Shown: positions 1-9,152 of the stretch, piece after piece | Layout: each line of letters begins with the position of its first letter | Numbering within the stretch: position 1 is the stretch's first letter | Origin: Hyphomicrobiales bacterium | GTDB taxonomy: Bacteria > Pseudomonadota > Alphaproteobacteria > Rhizobiales > Rhizobiaceae | Direction of reading: 5' to 3' | Length of the DNA stretch: 64,000 nucleotides | NCBI GenBank assembly: GCA_017305935.1 | Contig: JAFKJU010000012.1 | Span: forward strand, 180,567 to 244,566 | Notes under the pieces: model-generated | What the model was told of the DNA's origin: nothing | Databases searched by the model: none | The model's input: the letters and a program-made list of their open reading frames with translations, nothing else | Position numbers and translations under genes: made by a program

Positions 1-1
1 G

Positions 2-175
2 GCGCTGCTCGGCGGCGGCAAGGTGCAGATGATCGCGCAGCGCATCGAGCAATCGGTGTCGCTGTTTCCGACCTGGGGGCCGGCCGCGGCGCTGGCGGTG
101 GTGCTTCTGGTGCTGACCGGCGGTTTCCTGCTCCTGAGCTGGCTGATAGTTCGCCGGTTTTCGCGCGGCGAGTGA
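2..175 (+). CDS. ABC transporter permease, C-terminal fragment (cut by window start)
   Basis: Only the last 57 residues are present. They contain one long hydrophobic segment (AALAVVLLVLTGGFLLLSWL) followed by a basic cytoplasmic tail ending RRFSRGE. This is the usual end of a PotB/PotH-type permease of polyamine-family ABC importers. The next gene starts 9 bases later and is a PotC-type partner, which supports the call. The ATPase and binding protein would lie upstream of the window. The substrate cannot be read from this fragment. Confidence 0.7.
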   Translation, partial: ALLGGGKVQMIAQRIEQSVSLFPTWGPAAALAVVLLVLTGGFLLLSWLIVRRFSRGE

Positions 176-184
176 GGAGGATCG

Positions 185-982
185 ATGGAATCGCATGTCA
201 CCCACAAGCAGCGCCTCTGGCTTTATATCCTGACGGCCCTGATCCTGCTGTTCCTGGTGGTGCCGACGCTGATCGTCGTGCCGATGTCGTTCAGCTCGGC
301 CAATTCGCTGGCCTTTCCGCCGCCCGGCTGGTCGCTGCGCTGGTATCAGAACTTTTTCGAGCAGGACAAATGGCTGACGGCGGCGCTGGTTTCGCTGCGT
401 ACCGCTTTCGGCACGATGATCGTCGCGACCACGGTCGGAACCGCCGCCGCCTACAGCCTGCATGTCGGCAAGTTCGCGCTGCGCGGCACGATCTATGCGA
501 CGCTCGCCGCGCCGCTGGCCATTCCCGCCATCCTGCTGGCGATCGGACTGTTCTTCGTCTATGCCTCGGCCGGCCTTCTCAATACAACCGCCGGCCTGAT
601 CATCGCCCATACGCTGGTGGCGATCCCCTTCGTGCTGATCACCATGACGGCGGGCTTCAAGTCCTACGACATGAGCCAGGAAATGGTCGCCCGCAGCCTC
701 GGCGCCAACCGGCTGACCGCCTTCCTGACCGTCACCCTGCCGCAGGTGAAGTTCTCGCTGATTTCGGCCGCGCTGCTCGCCTTCATCGTCTCGTTCGACG
801 AGGTGGTCGTCTCGGTCTTCGTTTCCGGCGGGGATGTCTCGACCCTCACCAAGGTGATGTTCCAGACGCTGCGCGACGACATCGATCCAACCATTGCGGC
901 GGTCTCGACCCTGATGCTGGTCATCGCCACCGTGCCGCCGCTCGTCCTGCAGCTCGCGGCCAATCGCAAGCGGGAGTCCTGA
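185..982 (+). CDS. ABC transporter permease, PotC/PotI type
   Basis: A 265-residue inner-membrane permease with about six hydrophobic segments. The cytoplasmic EAA-type loop (EMVARSLGANRLTAFLTV, around residues 162-180) contacts the ATPase. The family moves polyamines, opines and quaternary amines. The ATG at 185 follows GAGGAGG, and the stop is 1 base from the next gene, so it is translated with the catabolic genes downstream. That context suggests import of an acid or betaine that is then activated to a CoA ester; the substrate is inference. Confidence 0.85.
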   Translation: MESHVTHKQRLWLYILTALILLFLVVPTLIVVPMSFSSANSLAFPPPGWSLRWYQNFFEQDKWLTAALVSLRTAFGTMIVATTVGTAAAYSLHVGKFALRGTIYATLAAPLAIPAILLAIGLFFVYASAGLLNTTAGLIIAHTLVAIPFVLITMTAGFKSYDMSQEMVARSLGANRLTAFLTVTLPQVKFSLISAALLAFIVSFDEVVVSVFVSGGDVSTLTKVMFQTLRDDIDPTIAAVSTLMLVIATVPPLVLQLAANRKRES

Positions 983-983
983 C

Positions 984-1799
984 ATGATCGAAGACCTGAA
1001 CAGCGCGCTCGCCGGTTTCGTCGAATTGCAACGCGAGGGCCGTGTCCTCGAGATCCGCATGGTCAAGCCCAAGGTCAACGCCATCTGCCGGCGGCTGAGC
1101 CGGGCAATGGAGCGCGCCGCGCTTTTCCTGCAGGAGAGTGACGACCTGCAGGTCGGCGTGCTGACCAGCGGCCAGGACAGGGCCTTTTCCGCCGGCCTCG
1201 ATTTCAACGAGGCGGAGGGGCCGGGAAACGATACCGAGGGGGCGGTGGACGGCGGTTTCGGCGGCATCACCCGCCTGTGGGCGCTGAAGAAACCGCTGAT
1301 CGCCGCCATAAACGCGCCTGCGATCGGCGGCGGCATGGAACTGGCGCTGGCCTGCGACCTGATCGTCATGGCTGAAACCGCCTATTTCGAGCTGCCGGAA
1401 CTGCAGCGTGGCCTGCTACCGGATGGCGGCGGGTTGCAGCGCCTGCCGCGCCGCATTCCCTACAATGTCGCCACCGCGATGATCTGGACCGGGCAAAGGA
1501 TGACCGCCGCCGAGGCGGTGTCCTGGGGTCTCGTTCACCGCGCCGTGCCGGCGGCCGAGTTGCGGCAGGCGGCCATGGATATCGCCCATAAGATGACGCG
1601 CGACGCGCCGCTGGCCCAGCAGGCCTTCAAGGAGGTGCTGCGCAATATCGACGGCCTGTCGGATCGCGAGGCGATGGAGATCCGCGCCGACAGCGGCCCG
1701 CAATACGCCACCTATGCACGCATGCTCGCCTCGGAAGACATGCTGGAGGGACAGAAGGCATTCCTGGAACGTCGCCCGCCGCAATGGCGCGGCCGGTAG
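984..1799 (+). CDS. Enoyl-CoA hydratase/isomerase family protein, CaiD-like
   Basis: A 271-residue crotonase-fold enzyme. The oxyanion-hole regions are visible as AFSAGLDF and AIGGGMELALACDL, with the active-site loop ELQRGLLPDGGGLQRLP. The C-terminal half (SEDMLEGQKAFLERRPPQWRGR in part) resembles carnitinyl-CoA dehydratase CaiD more than a general FadB-type hydratase. It probably hydrates or dehydrates a CoA ester. It starts 1 base after the permease stop, so it is in the same operon. The CaiD likeness is from memory of the family and suggests, without proving, a carnitine- or crotonobetaine-like substrate. Confidence 0.75.
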   Translation: MIEDLNSALAGFVELQREGRVLEIRMVKPKVNAICRRLSRAMERAALFLQESDDLQVGVLTSGQDRAFSAGLDFNEAEGPGNDTEGAVDGGFGGITRLWALKKPLIAAINAPAIGGGMELALACDLIVMAETAYFELPELQRGLLPDGGGLQRLPRRIPYNVATAMIWTGQRMTAAEAVSWGLVHRAVPAAELRQAAMDIAHKMTRDAPLAQQAFKEVLRNIDGLSDREAMEIRADSGPQYATYARMLASEDMLEGQKAFLERRPPQWRGR

Positions 1800-1835
1800 G
1801 ACCAAACGATACCAAAGCCAATCAAGGGAACGACC

Positions 1836-2624
1836 ATGTACACCTATATAGAGACGGAACGCCACGGCGCAGTCGGGGTGATCGCCCTCAATCGCCCTGA
1901 AGCACGCAATGCCCTTGGCATGGGCCTGACGCTGGAGCTGCGTCGTGCCATCAAGGAAGCCGCCGCCGATGCGGGTCTTCGCGCCCTGATCCTGACGGGG
2001 CGCGGCGGCGCCTTTTCGGCCGGCGCCGATATCAAGGAATGGGCCGGCAAGGTCGAGGGCGTCGATCCCTGGCCGGATAGGAACTGGGTCGAGGAATCGC
2101 TGAAACTCATCCAGGAGGTCCATGCCTTCCCCAAGCCGACGCTCGCGATGATCGACGGCGCCGCTGTCGGCGCCGGCCTCGACATGGCGCTGGCCTGCGA
2201 TTTCCGCTACGCCTCAGACCGCTCGAAATTCATCTGCTCCTATACCAATGTCGGCTATTCGCCCGATTGCGGCGGCACCTGGCTGATGCCGCGGGTCATG
2301 GGGCTGGAGGCGGCCAAGCGCTTCGCCTTCACCGGCGCGTTGTGGAACGCGCAGACCGCGCTCGAAAACCGCCTCGTCTCGCATGTCAGCCCGCAGGCGG
2401 AGCTTCTTTCCGAAACGCTGGCCTTCGCGCGGCAACTGGCCGCCGGCCCCACGGTCGCCATCGGCCTGGCGAAGAAACTGATGAACGCCTCGTTTACGCG
2501 CTCGCTTGCCGAACAACAGATCGAGGAAGTCGCCGCCGGCCATATCTGCGCGGCGACGAAGGATCACGCCGAAGGCCTCGCCGCGGCGAACGAACGCCGC
2601 GCCCCGAGCTTTATCGGCGCATAA
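1836..2624 (+). CDS. Enoyl-CoA hydratase/isomerase family protein
   Basis: A second crotonase-fold protein of 262 residues, distinct from its neighbour. Motifs: NRPEARNAL near the N-terminus, AFSAGADIKEW (first oxyanion-hole strand) and AAVGAGLDMALACDFRYA (second). The C-terminus ERRAPSFIGA is typical of short enoyl-CoA hydratases. An AAGGGA-type ribosome site precedes the ATG and 36 bases separate it from the upstream crotonase. Two crotonases and an acyl-CoA dehydrogenase in series suggest a beta-oxidation-like route for a non-standard acyl-CoA. Hydratase versus isomerase cannot be decided by eye. Confidence 0.8.
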   Translation: MYTYIETERHGAVGVIALNRPEARNALGMGLTLELRRAIKEAAADAGLRALILTGRGGAFSAGADIKEWAGKVEGVDPWPDRNWVEESLKLIQEVHAFPKPTLAMIDGAAVGAGLDMALACDFRYASDRSKFICSYTNVGYSPDCGGTWLMPRVMGLEAAKRFAFTGALWNAQTALENRLVSHVSPQAELLSETLAFARQLAAGPTVAIGLAKKLMNASFTRSLAEQQIEEVAAGHICAATKDHAEGLAAANERRAPSFIGA

Positions 2625-2635
2625 GGAGGAAAAAA

Positions 2636-3793
2636 GTGGATTTCAGCCTGAGTTTCGAACAGGAAACCCTGATTCAGTCGCTCACCGATTTCGTCGAGAA
2701 GGAACTTTACCCGCATGAAAACATCGTCGAGGAACTGCGTACGGTTCCCGAGGACATCGCCCAGGAGATCAGGCGCAAGGCGGATGCTGCAGGCTTCACC
2801 GCCATGAACATGCCGGAGGAATTCGGCGGGCCCGGCCTCGACCACCAGACCATCGCGCAGGCGGAGCGGGTGTTCGGAAAGCCGTCGGCGGCCTTGTCGC
2901 TGCTGATCAAGCGGCCGACGCAGATCCTGCTGAAATGCCAGGGCGAGCAGATCGACGACTATCTGATGCCGACGATCCGCGGCGACAAGACCGATTGCTT
3001 CGCCCTGACCGAGCCCGGCGCCGGCTCCGATGCGCGCGGCATCGTCACCCGGGCGGAGCGCCAGGGCGGTGAATGGGTGATCAACGGCGTCAAGCAGTTC
3101 ATCTCCCATGCCGACGATTCCGACTATATCATCCTCATCGCCGTGACCGGCGTCGACGAGACGCCGAAGGGGCCGCAGAAGCGCTTCACCGCTTTCCTGC
3201 TCGATGTCGACCTGCCGGGCATCCGCATCGAGCCGATGAAATCGATCTGCACGCGCGGCTACAACCCCAACATGATCTATCTCGAAAACGTGCGCGTTTC
3301 AGACAGCAAGATCCTCGGCAAGGAGGGCGAGGGTTTCGTGATGGCCAATGACTGGCTCCATGCCGGCCGGGTCAATCTTTCGGCGCATTGCGTCGGGCGG
3401 GCGGAGCGCATCTTCGAGATGGCCTGCGACTGGGCGGCCAACCGCAAGGCATTCGGCCGCACGATCGGCGAGTTTCAGGGCACCGGCTTCAAGATCTCCG
3501 ATATGGCGCTCGACATCCGACTGGGCGATCTGATGGTCAAGGAGGCGGCCTGGAAGATCGACCAGGGGCTGATGGACCGCGCACAATCCTCGATGGTCAA
3601 TCTCTATTGCTCGGAAATGGTGTATCGTGTCGCCGACAACGCCGTTCAGGTCTTCGGCGGGATGGGCATGATGGAGGATTTCCCGATCCAGCGTTTCTGG
3701 CGCGATGCGCGTATCGAGCGGATTTGGGAGGGCACCTCCGAAATCCATCGCGACATCATTGCGAAGGACATCTTGCGCGGCTATCGCCAGTAG
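2636..3793 (+). CDS. Acyl-CoA dehydrogenase
   Basis: A 385-residue FAD-dependent acyl-CoA dehydrogenase that introduces an alpha-beta double bond and passes electrons to ETF. FAD and substrate motifs are present: CFALTEPGAGSDARG in the middle beta domain, and QVFGGMGMMEDFPIQRFWRD with IWEGTSEI near the C-terminus, where the catalytic Glu of the family normally sits. The frame is open much further upstream, but I take GTG 2636 because AAGGAGG ends 6 bases before it and the protein then aligns with the usual family start (FSLSFEQE). It is 11 bases after the crotonase stop. Confidence 0.88.
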   Translation: MDFSLSFEQETLIQSLTDFVEKELYPHENIVEELRTVPEDIAQEIRRKADAAGFTAMNMPEEFGGPGLDHQTIAQAERVFGKPSAALSLLIKRPTQILLKCQGEQIDDYLMPTIRGDKTDCFALTEPGAGSDARGIVTRAERQGGEWVINGVKQFISHADDSDYIILIAVTGVDETPKGPQKRFTAFLLDVDLPGIRIEPMKSICTRGYNPNMIYLENVRVSDSKILGKEGEGFVMANDWLHAGRVNLSAHCVGRAERIFEMACDWAANRKAFGRTIGEFQGTGFKISDMALDIRLGDLMVKEAAWKIDQGLMDRAQSSMVNLYCSEMVYRVADNAVQVFGGMGMMEDFPIQRFWRDARIERIWEGTSEIHRDIIAKDILRGYRQ

Positions 3794-3820
3794 GGTAGCG
3801 GGCAAGAAAAGGGGGACCGG

Positions 3821-4480
3821 ATGAGGCGGGCAGAAAAGAAGATCCTGACGCTTGAAACACGGCGGCGCGAACTGACGGTCGCCACCTTGGAATCGATCCG
3901 CAAGCACGGCTACATGAATTCGACGATCAGTACGATCAGCGAGGAATCCGGCCTGTCGCGCGGCTTGATCAGTCATTATTTCAAGAACAAGGACGATCTC
4001 ATCCTGTTTGCCTTCCGCCATCTCACGGAGCTTCTGGAGGCCATCCACCGGCAGGTCGTGCGATCCTGGGGAACCAGCCATTTCGACAAGCTGCTGGCCG
4101 GCGCCATGGTGACCTTCCTGCCCAGCCAGCCCTATCGCGAAGTCTGGCTGCATTTCTACAGCGCCTCGCGCCTGCAGCCGGAAGTGGCGCAGATGCATCG
4201 CGCCCTGTGGGGCCGGTTTCGGGCGTCCGTCCAGCGGCGGATCACGGCGGCTGCCGAGGAACGGGGCATCAAGATCGACATACCGACCGTGACCCTGATG
4301 TACACGCAGCTGATCGACGGTCTGTGGCTCGGAATGGTGGTGGAGGAAGCCTATGACGAGGCGACCTGCCGCCAGGTGATGCGCGACTGGCTGTGCGACG
4401 TCTTCGGTGAAGACCGCGAGAAGCACTCCATCGTGCCGCCCTTCGATGTCGCGGCGCTGCGCGAGGAATTGTCCCTCTGA
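3821..4480 (+). CDS. TetR/AcrR family transcriptional regulator, BetI-like
   Basis: A 219-residue regulator. The N-terminal helix-turn-helix is clear: STISTISEESGLSRGLISHYF at about residues 38-58. The C-terminal domain carries features shared with BetI, including FHLS-like SRLQPEVAQMHRALWGRF. It lies in the same direction between the dehydrogenase and the acyl-CoA synthetase, so it probably represses its own operon with a CoA ester or betaine-type acid as inducer (inference). Alternatives are other TetR subfamilies. Confidence 0.82.
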   Translation: MRRAEKKILTLETRRRELTVATLESIRKHGYMNSTISTISEESGLSRGLISHYFKNKDDLILFAFRHLTELLEAIHRQVVRSWGTSHFDKLLAGAMVTFLPSQPYREVWLHFYSASRLQPEVAQMHRALWGRFRASVQRRITAAAEERGIKIDIPTVTLMYTQLIDGLWLGMVVEEAYDEATCRQVMRDWLCDVFGEDREKHSIVPPFDVAALREELSL

Positions 4481-4579
4481 ACCCATGAATATGGCCCGGG
4501 CGCGCGTGTGCCCGGCTTCTACCGTCGGGTCCGCTGCGGTCCCGGTTCGCATTCCCATGTGTTTAACGAGGCAGAGGCC

Positions 4580-6760
4580 ATGTCGAATTCTTCTTGTTTC
4601 ACCCTTTCTTCACGCCTGTCGCCAGCCCTGCGGGAAAATTTCAGCCGCCTGCTGGCCCCGCGCCACATCGCCTTCATGGGCGGCGCCTATGCCGAATCCA
4701 CCCTGCGCAACATCCGCCGCCATGGCTTTGCCGGGGAGGTCTATGTCGTCAACGCCAGGCGCGACGAGATCGGCGGCTATAGATGCTATCGCAGCCTGTC
4801 CGACCTTCCGGTCTCGCCGGACGCCACCTATCTCGGCGTCAATGCGGATGTAACGATCGGCGCCCTCGAAGAACTGAACCGTCTGAAGGCCGGCGGCGTG
4901 ATCTGTTATGCCTCCGGCTTTTCGGAAATCGGTGAGGCCGGGGCGGAGCGCAACCGAAGGCTGATCGCGGCGGCCGGCGACATGGCGGTCGTCGGGCCGA
5001 ACTGCTACGGCCTCGTCAATTATGTCAATCACGCGAGCATGTGGCCTTCGGGCTATCAGCCGCTCACCACCCGACGCGGCGCCGCCGTCGTCGGCCAGAG
5101 CGGTAATGTCTGCATCCACCTGACCTCGAACCAGCGCTCGGTGCCGTTCAGCTATCTCATCAGCGCCGGCAACCAGGCGGTCCTCGGCTTCGAGGATTAC
5201 ATCGACTACCTGACCGACGATCCGAACGTCACCTGCATCGGCCTTTTCATGGAAGGCATTCGCGACGTGCCGGCCTTTTCGCAGGCCTGCCTGCGGGCGC
5301 GCGAAAAGGGCATGCCGATCATCGTCTGCCGCTCCGGCCGCTCCGAACTTGGCGCGACGATGGCGGCGAGCCATACCAGCTCGCTTGCCGGCCAGAACGA
5401 ATATTATGACGCGCTTTTCGCTCGCCTCGGCGTTATCGCCACCGATACAGTGCCGCAATTCCTGGAGATGCTGAAGATCGCCTCGGTCACGTCACCGCTT
5501 ACGGGGCCGCGCATCGCGGTGTTTTCAAGCTCGGGCGGCGACAATGGTCTGGCTGCGGATTATTGCTCCTTCGCCGGCCTCGCGCTGCCGCAACCCTCGA
5601 AACGCCAGGTCGATGCGATCAAGCCGCTGCTACCGGATTTCGGCCATGTCTCGAACCCGCTGGATTTCACCGCCGGCTATTGGGGCAACGAGGAATTGCT
5701 GACGCCTATGTTCACCACCATGCTGGAGGGTGACTACGACAGCGGCCTGATGGTCATGGACCATCCCTCGCCAAAGGTGGCAGAAGATGCCGGCGAGCCG
5801 ATCCTGGCGATGATCCGGGCATTGGCGGCGGCCGGCAGGGCCACGGGCAAGCCGGTGTTCATGGGCTCGGTCAATCCGGAATCGATTCCTGAGAGCGTGC
5901 GCGTCTGGATGCTCGACCTCGGCGTCGTGCCGCTGCAAGGGTTGCATGACGCCGCGACGGTGATCGCGCTCTGGGCCGGATATTGCGCGATCCTGCGGCA
6001 GGACCGCGCGCTCGGCCGCCCGCTTACGGATCTCGTCCCCTATCCGACGGCTGCGGCGCAGGGGCAAGGCCGCACGGTCGACGAGGCCGAATCCAAGCGC
6101 CGGCTGTCGGCCTGCGGCCTCGCCGTGCCGGAGGGTCGCGTGCTGACCCGCGCCGATCTCGACGCCTTGCCCGAAACCCTGGAAGCGTCGGTCGTGCTCA
6201 AGGTCCTGCATGAGGAGCTGCCGCACAAGACGGAGGTCGGCGGCGTCGCCCTCGACCTGCGCCGCCGCGCCGATTTGCAGGCGGCGGCGGATCGCATGGC
6301 CGAGACGGTCCGCCATCATGCGCCCGGCATCTTGCTGGAGCGTTACCTGATGGAGCCGATGCAGGCCGCGCCGCTGGCCGAACTGATCGTCGGCGTCAAG
6401 CGCGATCCGCTGTTCGGCATGGTGCTGGTCATCGGCGCCGGCGGCATCTTCGTCGAGCTGCTCAAGGATGCCCGGCCGCTGCTGCTGCCGACCTCCCGCG
6501 GTGAAGTCGAAACGGCGCTGCGCAGCCTCAAGACCTTCCCGCTGCTGGACGGTTTCCGCGGCAGGTCCCGCGCCGCTCTCGAACCGGTGATCGACGCCAT
6601 CTTGGCCATCGCCGCCTATGCCGGCGAAGCACGCGAAACGCTGCTGGAACTCGATGTGAATCCGCTCATGGTCTACGATAACGCGGCGGTCGCGGTGGAT
6701 GCGCTCATCGTGGAAATCGCGTCCGGCCCCGCAGCCGCAGCGTGTATTCAAAGCCGTTGA
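4580..6760 (+). CDS. NDP-forming acyl-CoA synthetase (acetate-CoA ligase family)
   Basis: A 726-residue fused alpha-beta protein. The N-terminal part is a CoA-binding Rossmann domain (HIAFMGGAY). Next come succinyl-CoA-ligase-like domains with the likely phosphorylated His in AASHTSSLAG. The C-terminal ATP-grasp domain (about residues 505-720) contains VVLKVLHEELPHKTEVGG and ELIVGVKRDPLFG. Such enzymes couple acyl-CoA formation to NTP hydrolysis without AMP. The ATG at 4580 is preferred over an upstream in-frame codon at 4508 because a purine-rich GAGGCAGAGG lies just before it. It would activate the imported acid that the upstream enzymes process. Confidence 0.85.
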   Translation: MSNSSCFTLSSRLSPALRENFSRLLAPRHIAFMGGAYAESTLRNIRRHGFAGEVYVVNARRDEIGGYRCYRSLSDLPVSPDATYLGVNADVTIGALEELNRLKAGGVICYASGFSEIGEAGAERNRRLIAAAGDMAVVGPNCYGLVNYVNHASMWPSGYQPLTTRRGAAVVGQSGNVCIHLTSNQRSVPFSYLISAGNQAVLGFEDYIDYLTDDPNVTCIGLFMEGIRDVPAFSQACLRAREKGMPIIVCRSGRSELGATMAASHTSSLAGQNEYYDALFARLGVIATDTVPQFLEMLKIASVTSPLTGPRIAVFSSSGGDNGLAADYCSFAGLALPQPSKRQVDAIKPLLPDFGHVSNPLDFTAGYWGNEELLTPMFTTMLEGDYDSGLMVMDHPSPKVAEDAGEPILAMIRALAAAGRATGKPVFMGSVNPESIPESVRVWMLDLGVVPLQGLHDAATVIALWAGYCAILRQDRALGRPLTDLVPYPTAAAQGQGRTVDEAESKRRLSACGLAVPEGRVLTRADLDALPETLEASVVLKVLHEELPHKTEVGGVALDLRRRADLQAAADRMAETVRHHAPGILLERYLMEPMQAAPLAELIVGVKRDPLFGMVLVIGAGGIFVELLKDARPLLLPTSRGEVETALRSLKTFPLLDGFRGRSRAALEPVIDAILAIAAYAGEARETLLELDVNPLMVYDNAAVAVDALIVEIASGPAAAACIQSR

Positions 6761-7065
6761 TCATTCACGGGCCCGTTTCGAAGGATCGGACGCCTCCGAT
6801 CTCCGGCGTGCGCTTTGCCACGAAGCCGACGACAGCGGCTTCGTGGCAGTTCATGCTGTTCTTTCGGGGGCAAGCTCGAAACGAACGCCTTGAACGCTGC
6901 CAGAACGTCTTCGGGGCTGTCTTTCAATACGGCATGCGTGGCGTAAGGCAGGTTCAGCAGGCGCGCACCTTCAACCTGCTCGGCCAGTTCGAAAGCCTGG
7001 CGGCGGGAAACCAGGAAGTCATCATCGCCATGGACCACAAGAAGCGGATCGACCGCACCGACTGA
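6748..7065 (-). pseudogene. C-terminal remnant of an alpha/beta-hydrolase
   Basis: The minus strand encodes PLLVVHGDDDFLVSRRQAFE followed by YATHAVLKDSPEDVL and a family-typical ending near AFKAFVSSL. These are the acid-loop Asp and the catalytic-His region of an alpha/beta-hydrolase. Nothing before this, including the nucleophile elbow, is recognisable between here and the monooxygenase stop at 7195, so the gene has lost its N-terminal two thirds. The tail overlaps the 3' end of the acyl-CoA synthetase. The rest of the gap 7066-7194 shows a low-complexity Ala/Arg-rich frame and no recognisable gene. Confidence 0.6.
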
Positions 7066-7194
7066 CCCGGATAAACATCTTCGTCGTTCCGGACCGGACC
7101 GCTCTCAACTGCCGCTTCTGCCGCAGGCGGCGCAGCAGCGGCCTTACGCCGAGGCGCGGTTTCGAGCTCATCGGTGCTCAGCAGAGCGGCGTTC

Positions 7195-9057
7195 CTATCG
7201 GACAGCTTGGATTTCGGCGGAGCAAAACGCGACCGTATGAAGCGCCTGGGCAAGCGCCTCTTCCGGCTCCGCCGGGAATTCCTTGACGCGCCAGGCGATG
7301 TAACCGTCAGGACGGACGAGAGAGGTCCCGGATGAACCGATTCCGAAAGCGTCGCCAAATGCTTGGGCGTCGACCGGCCCGACCGGGGTCAGGGCGAAAT
7401 CCGTTCCCGCGAGGTCGCGGGCCACCCAGGCGAGCGCATCCTCGCTAAGCTGCCCCTGCGACAGGGGAAGAAGCTGCCGCAGGCTCAGGGATTTGAAGGT
7501 GTCGTAGCCCGAATGGGTCATGACCTGCGGCAGTCGAATATCCAGCACCGCCTTGCCCGCCGGATGACCCGCGATGCGCTCGATCGGCACGTCCAATGGC
7601 GAAGTGACGGGCGGGGGCAGCGCAGCCTTGCCGCCGCCGTCGATGAGCACGCAGTCCAGCTTCAGCGCAAGCCGCGCCCCCACAGCCGCCGCAGGCTCCC
7701 GCCAGCGCGCATTTTTCGTCAGCAGCACCCAGTCGCGTTGCAAGAGGTCGAGCGTCGAACACCGAACACCGTCCCGGCCGACCCAGACATGCGGTGCGCG
7801 GGTGCCAGGCTGGCCGGTCCACAGATCGGGGCGCAGCGCCGGCGGCAGGTCAGGCCCGGCGTCGATGACTGCGGCCGAGCGGTAGATCTGGCCCAACTCC
7901 ATCGCTGCGTCGTCGATGATCGGCACGTCCTTGTCACCAGGTCCTGCGTAACGGGCATAATCGGGCCGTGCGAAGATCTGGTCGTGGCGCAGCCAGGCGA
8001 TGGGGCGGCGCTCGGCGTCATAGCTATCCAGCAGTTCGGGGCGCGACCGACCGGCCAGGACGGCAGCAAGCTTCCATGCGAGATTGTGCGCATCCTCGAT
8101 GCCCGTATTGGCGCCATAGCCGCCGCGCGCGGGCGGTAGTGTATGCGCCGCGTCGCCGGCCAGGAATATCCTGCCGGCGGCGAAGCGGTCGGCGATGAGC
8201 GCACTCAGTTGCCAAAGGCCCGTCGCGATGATCTCGAAATCCATCTCCGGCCGCCCGACGGCCCGCCGCACCATTGCGCGCAGCCCGGCTTCATCATGGT
8301 CCCCGTCATCGGCGACGATCAGCAGCCAGCGCTCCTGGCCCGGGCTGGCATCGCGATAGACGGTCAGCATCGCCTCGAAACCCGGCTGGTCGATCTCGAA
8401 CTGGCTGATGCCCGGCTTGAGATAACCATCCAGCGCGGCGGCGCGGAACAGGATGCTGCGGACGGTCCGCATCACGCCCCGGCCGGAGCGGCCGATGCCC
8501 AGCGCCTCGCGGACAGGGCTGGCATGTCCGTCCGCGGCGATCAGGTAGTCCGCGCGCAGCGAGCCCTCCCGCCTCTGCGAATCCCGAAGCACGGCGGTGA
8601 CGCCGCGATGGTCCTGCTCGAAGGCGGTCAATTCGGTAGAAAGCCGCACGTCGACACCGAGCTTGATCGCATGGGCGCGCAGGATCGGCTCAAGACGATC
8701 CTGCGCGATCGCCGCGCCGGTGCAGATCGAAAAATGCGTGTCGTCCTTCACCTGCTGGTCCGGCGCCTCGCCCGGCGTCCAGGCGACGTCCTCGCTCGAC
8801 CATTTTCCGGCGAGGCTTTCGACCTTGATGCGACGCGGGCGTCCCAGGCCGGGCGGCACCTGCGGTATCGCGTCACCGAGGCCCGCGGCGCGATAGAGCT
8901 CCATCGTCCGCGTTGTAAACCCCATTGCGCGCGGCAGCGGCGAACTCGCAGGGTGGCGCTCGACGAGCACGGCCGGAACTCCGCGCATGGCGAGGAACAC
9001 CGCCGCCGAAAGTCCGACCAGCCCGCCGCCAACCATCAGAACCGACGTCTTTTCCAT
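7195..9057 (-). CDS. FAD-dependent aromatic monooxygenase (PheA/TfdB-type)
   Basis: A 620-residue flavoprotein hydroxylase. N-terminal dinucleotide fold VLMVGGGLVGLSAAVFLA (about residues 6-23), the conserved DG motif in YLIAADGHASPVREALGI, and the GD motif in IFLAGDAAHTLPPARGGYG that binds the FAD ribityl chain. The C-terminal third is the thioredoxin-like region of these enzymes (TSLVRPDGYIAWR). Start ATG 9057 is set by GGAGGTGA 8 bases upstream. It is divergent from a TetR regulator with operators between them. The substrate, whether an aromatic or an antibiotic-like compound, is not readable. It is longer than the usual 500-590 residues. Confidence 0.82.
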   Translation of the reverse strand: MEKTSVLMVGGGLVGLSAAVFLAMRGVPAVLVERHPASSPLPRAMGFTTRTMELYRAAGLGDAIPQVPPGLGRPRRIKVESLAGKWSSEDVAWTPGEAPDQQVKDDTHFSICTGAAIAQDRLEPILRAHAIKLGVDVRLSTELTAFEQDHRGVTAVLRDSQRREGSLRADYLIAADGHASPVREALGIGRSGRGVMRTVRSILFRAAALDGYLKPGISQFEIDQPGFEAMLTVYRDASPGQERWLLIVADDGDHDEAGLRAMVRRAVGRPEMDFEIIATGLWQLSALIADRFAAGRIFLAGDAAHTLPPARGGYGANTGIEDAHNLAWKLAAVLAGRSRPELLDSYDAERRPIAWLRHDQIFARPDYARYAGPGDKDVPIIDDAAMELGQIYRSAAVIDAGPDLPPALRPDLWTGQPGTRAPHVWVGRDGVRCSTLDLLQRDWVLLTKNARWREPAAAVGARLALKLDCVLIDGGGKAALPPPVTSPLDVPIERIAGHPAGKAVLDIRLPQVMTHSGYDTFKSLSLRQLLPLSQGQLSEDALAWVARDLAGTDFALTPVGPVDAQAFGDAFGIGSSGTSLVRPDGYIAWRVKEFPAEPEEALAQALHTVAFCSAEIQAVR

Positions 9058-9076
9058 GCATGTCACCTCCAAGACA

Positions 9077-9110
9077 GATACAATGTATTGATCGATACAA
9101 TGTATCGATC
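9077..9110. promoter_or_regulatory. Tandem operator palindromes between monooxygenase and TetR genes
   Basis: ATACAATGTAT occurs twice, at 9078-9088 and 9095-9105. The second copy is the core of a perfect 21-bp palindrome at 9090-9110 centred on 9100. It lies 20-33 bp upstream of the monooxygenase start and 43-63 bp upstream of the regulator start, so one repressor could shut off both genes. Confidence 0.75.
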
Positions 9111-9152
9111 ATCCGCGTTGTACCGTCAAGAGGGCGATGCTAGGGTGGGCTC

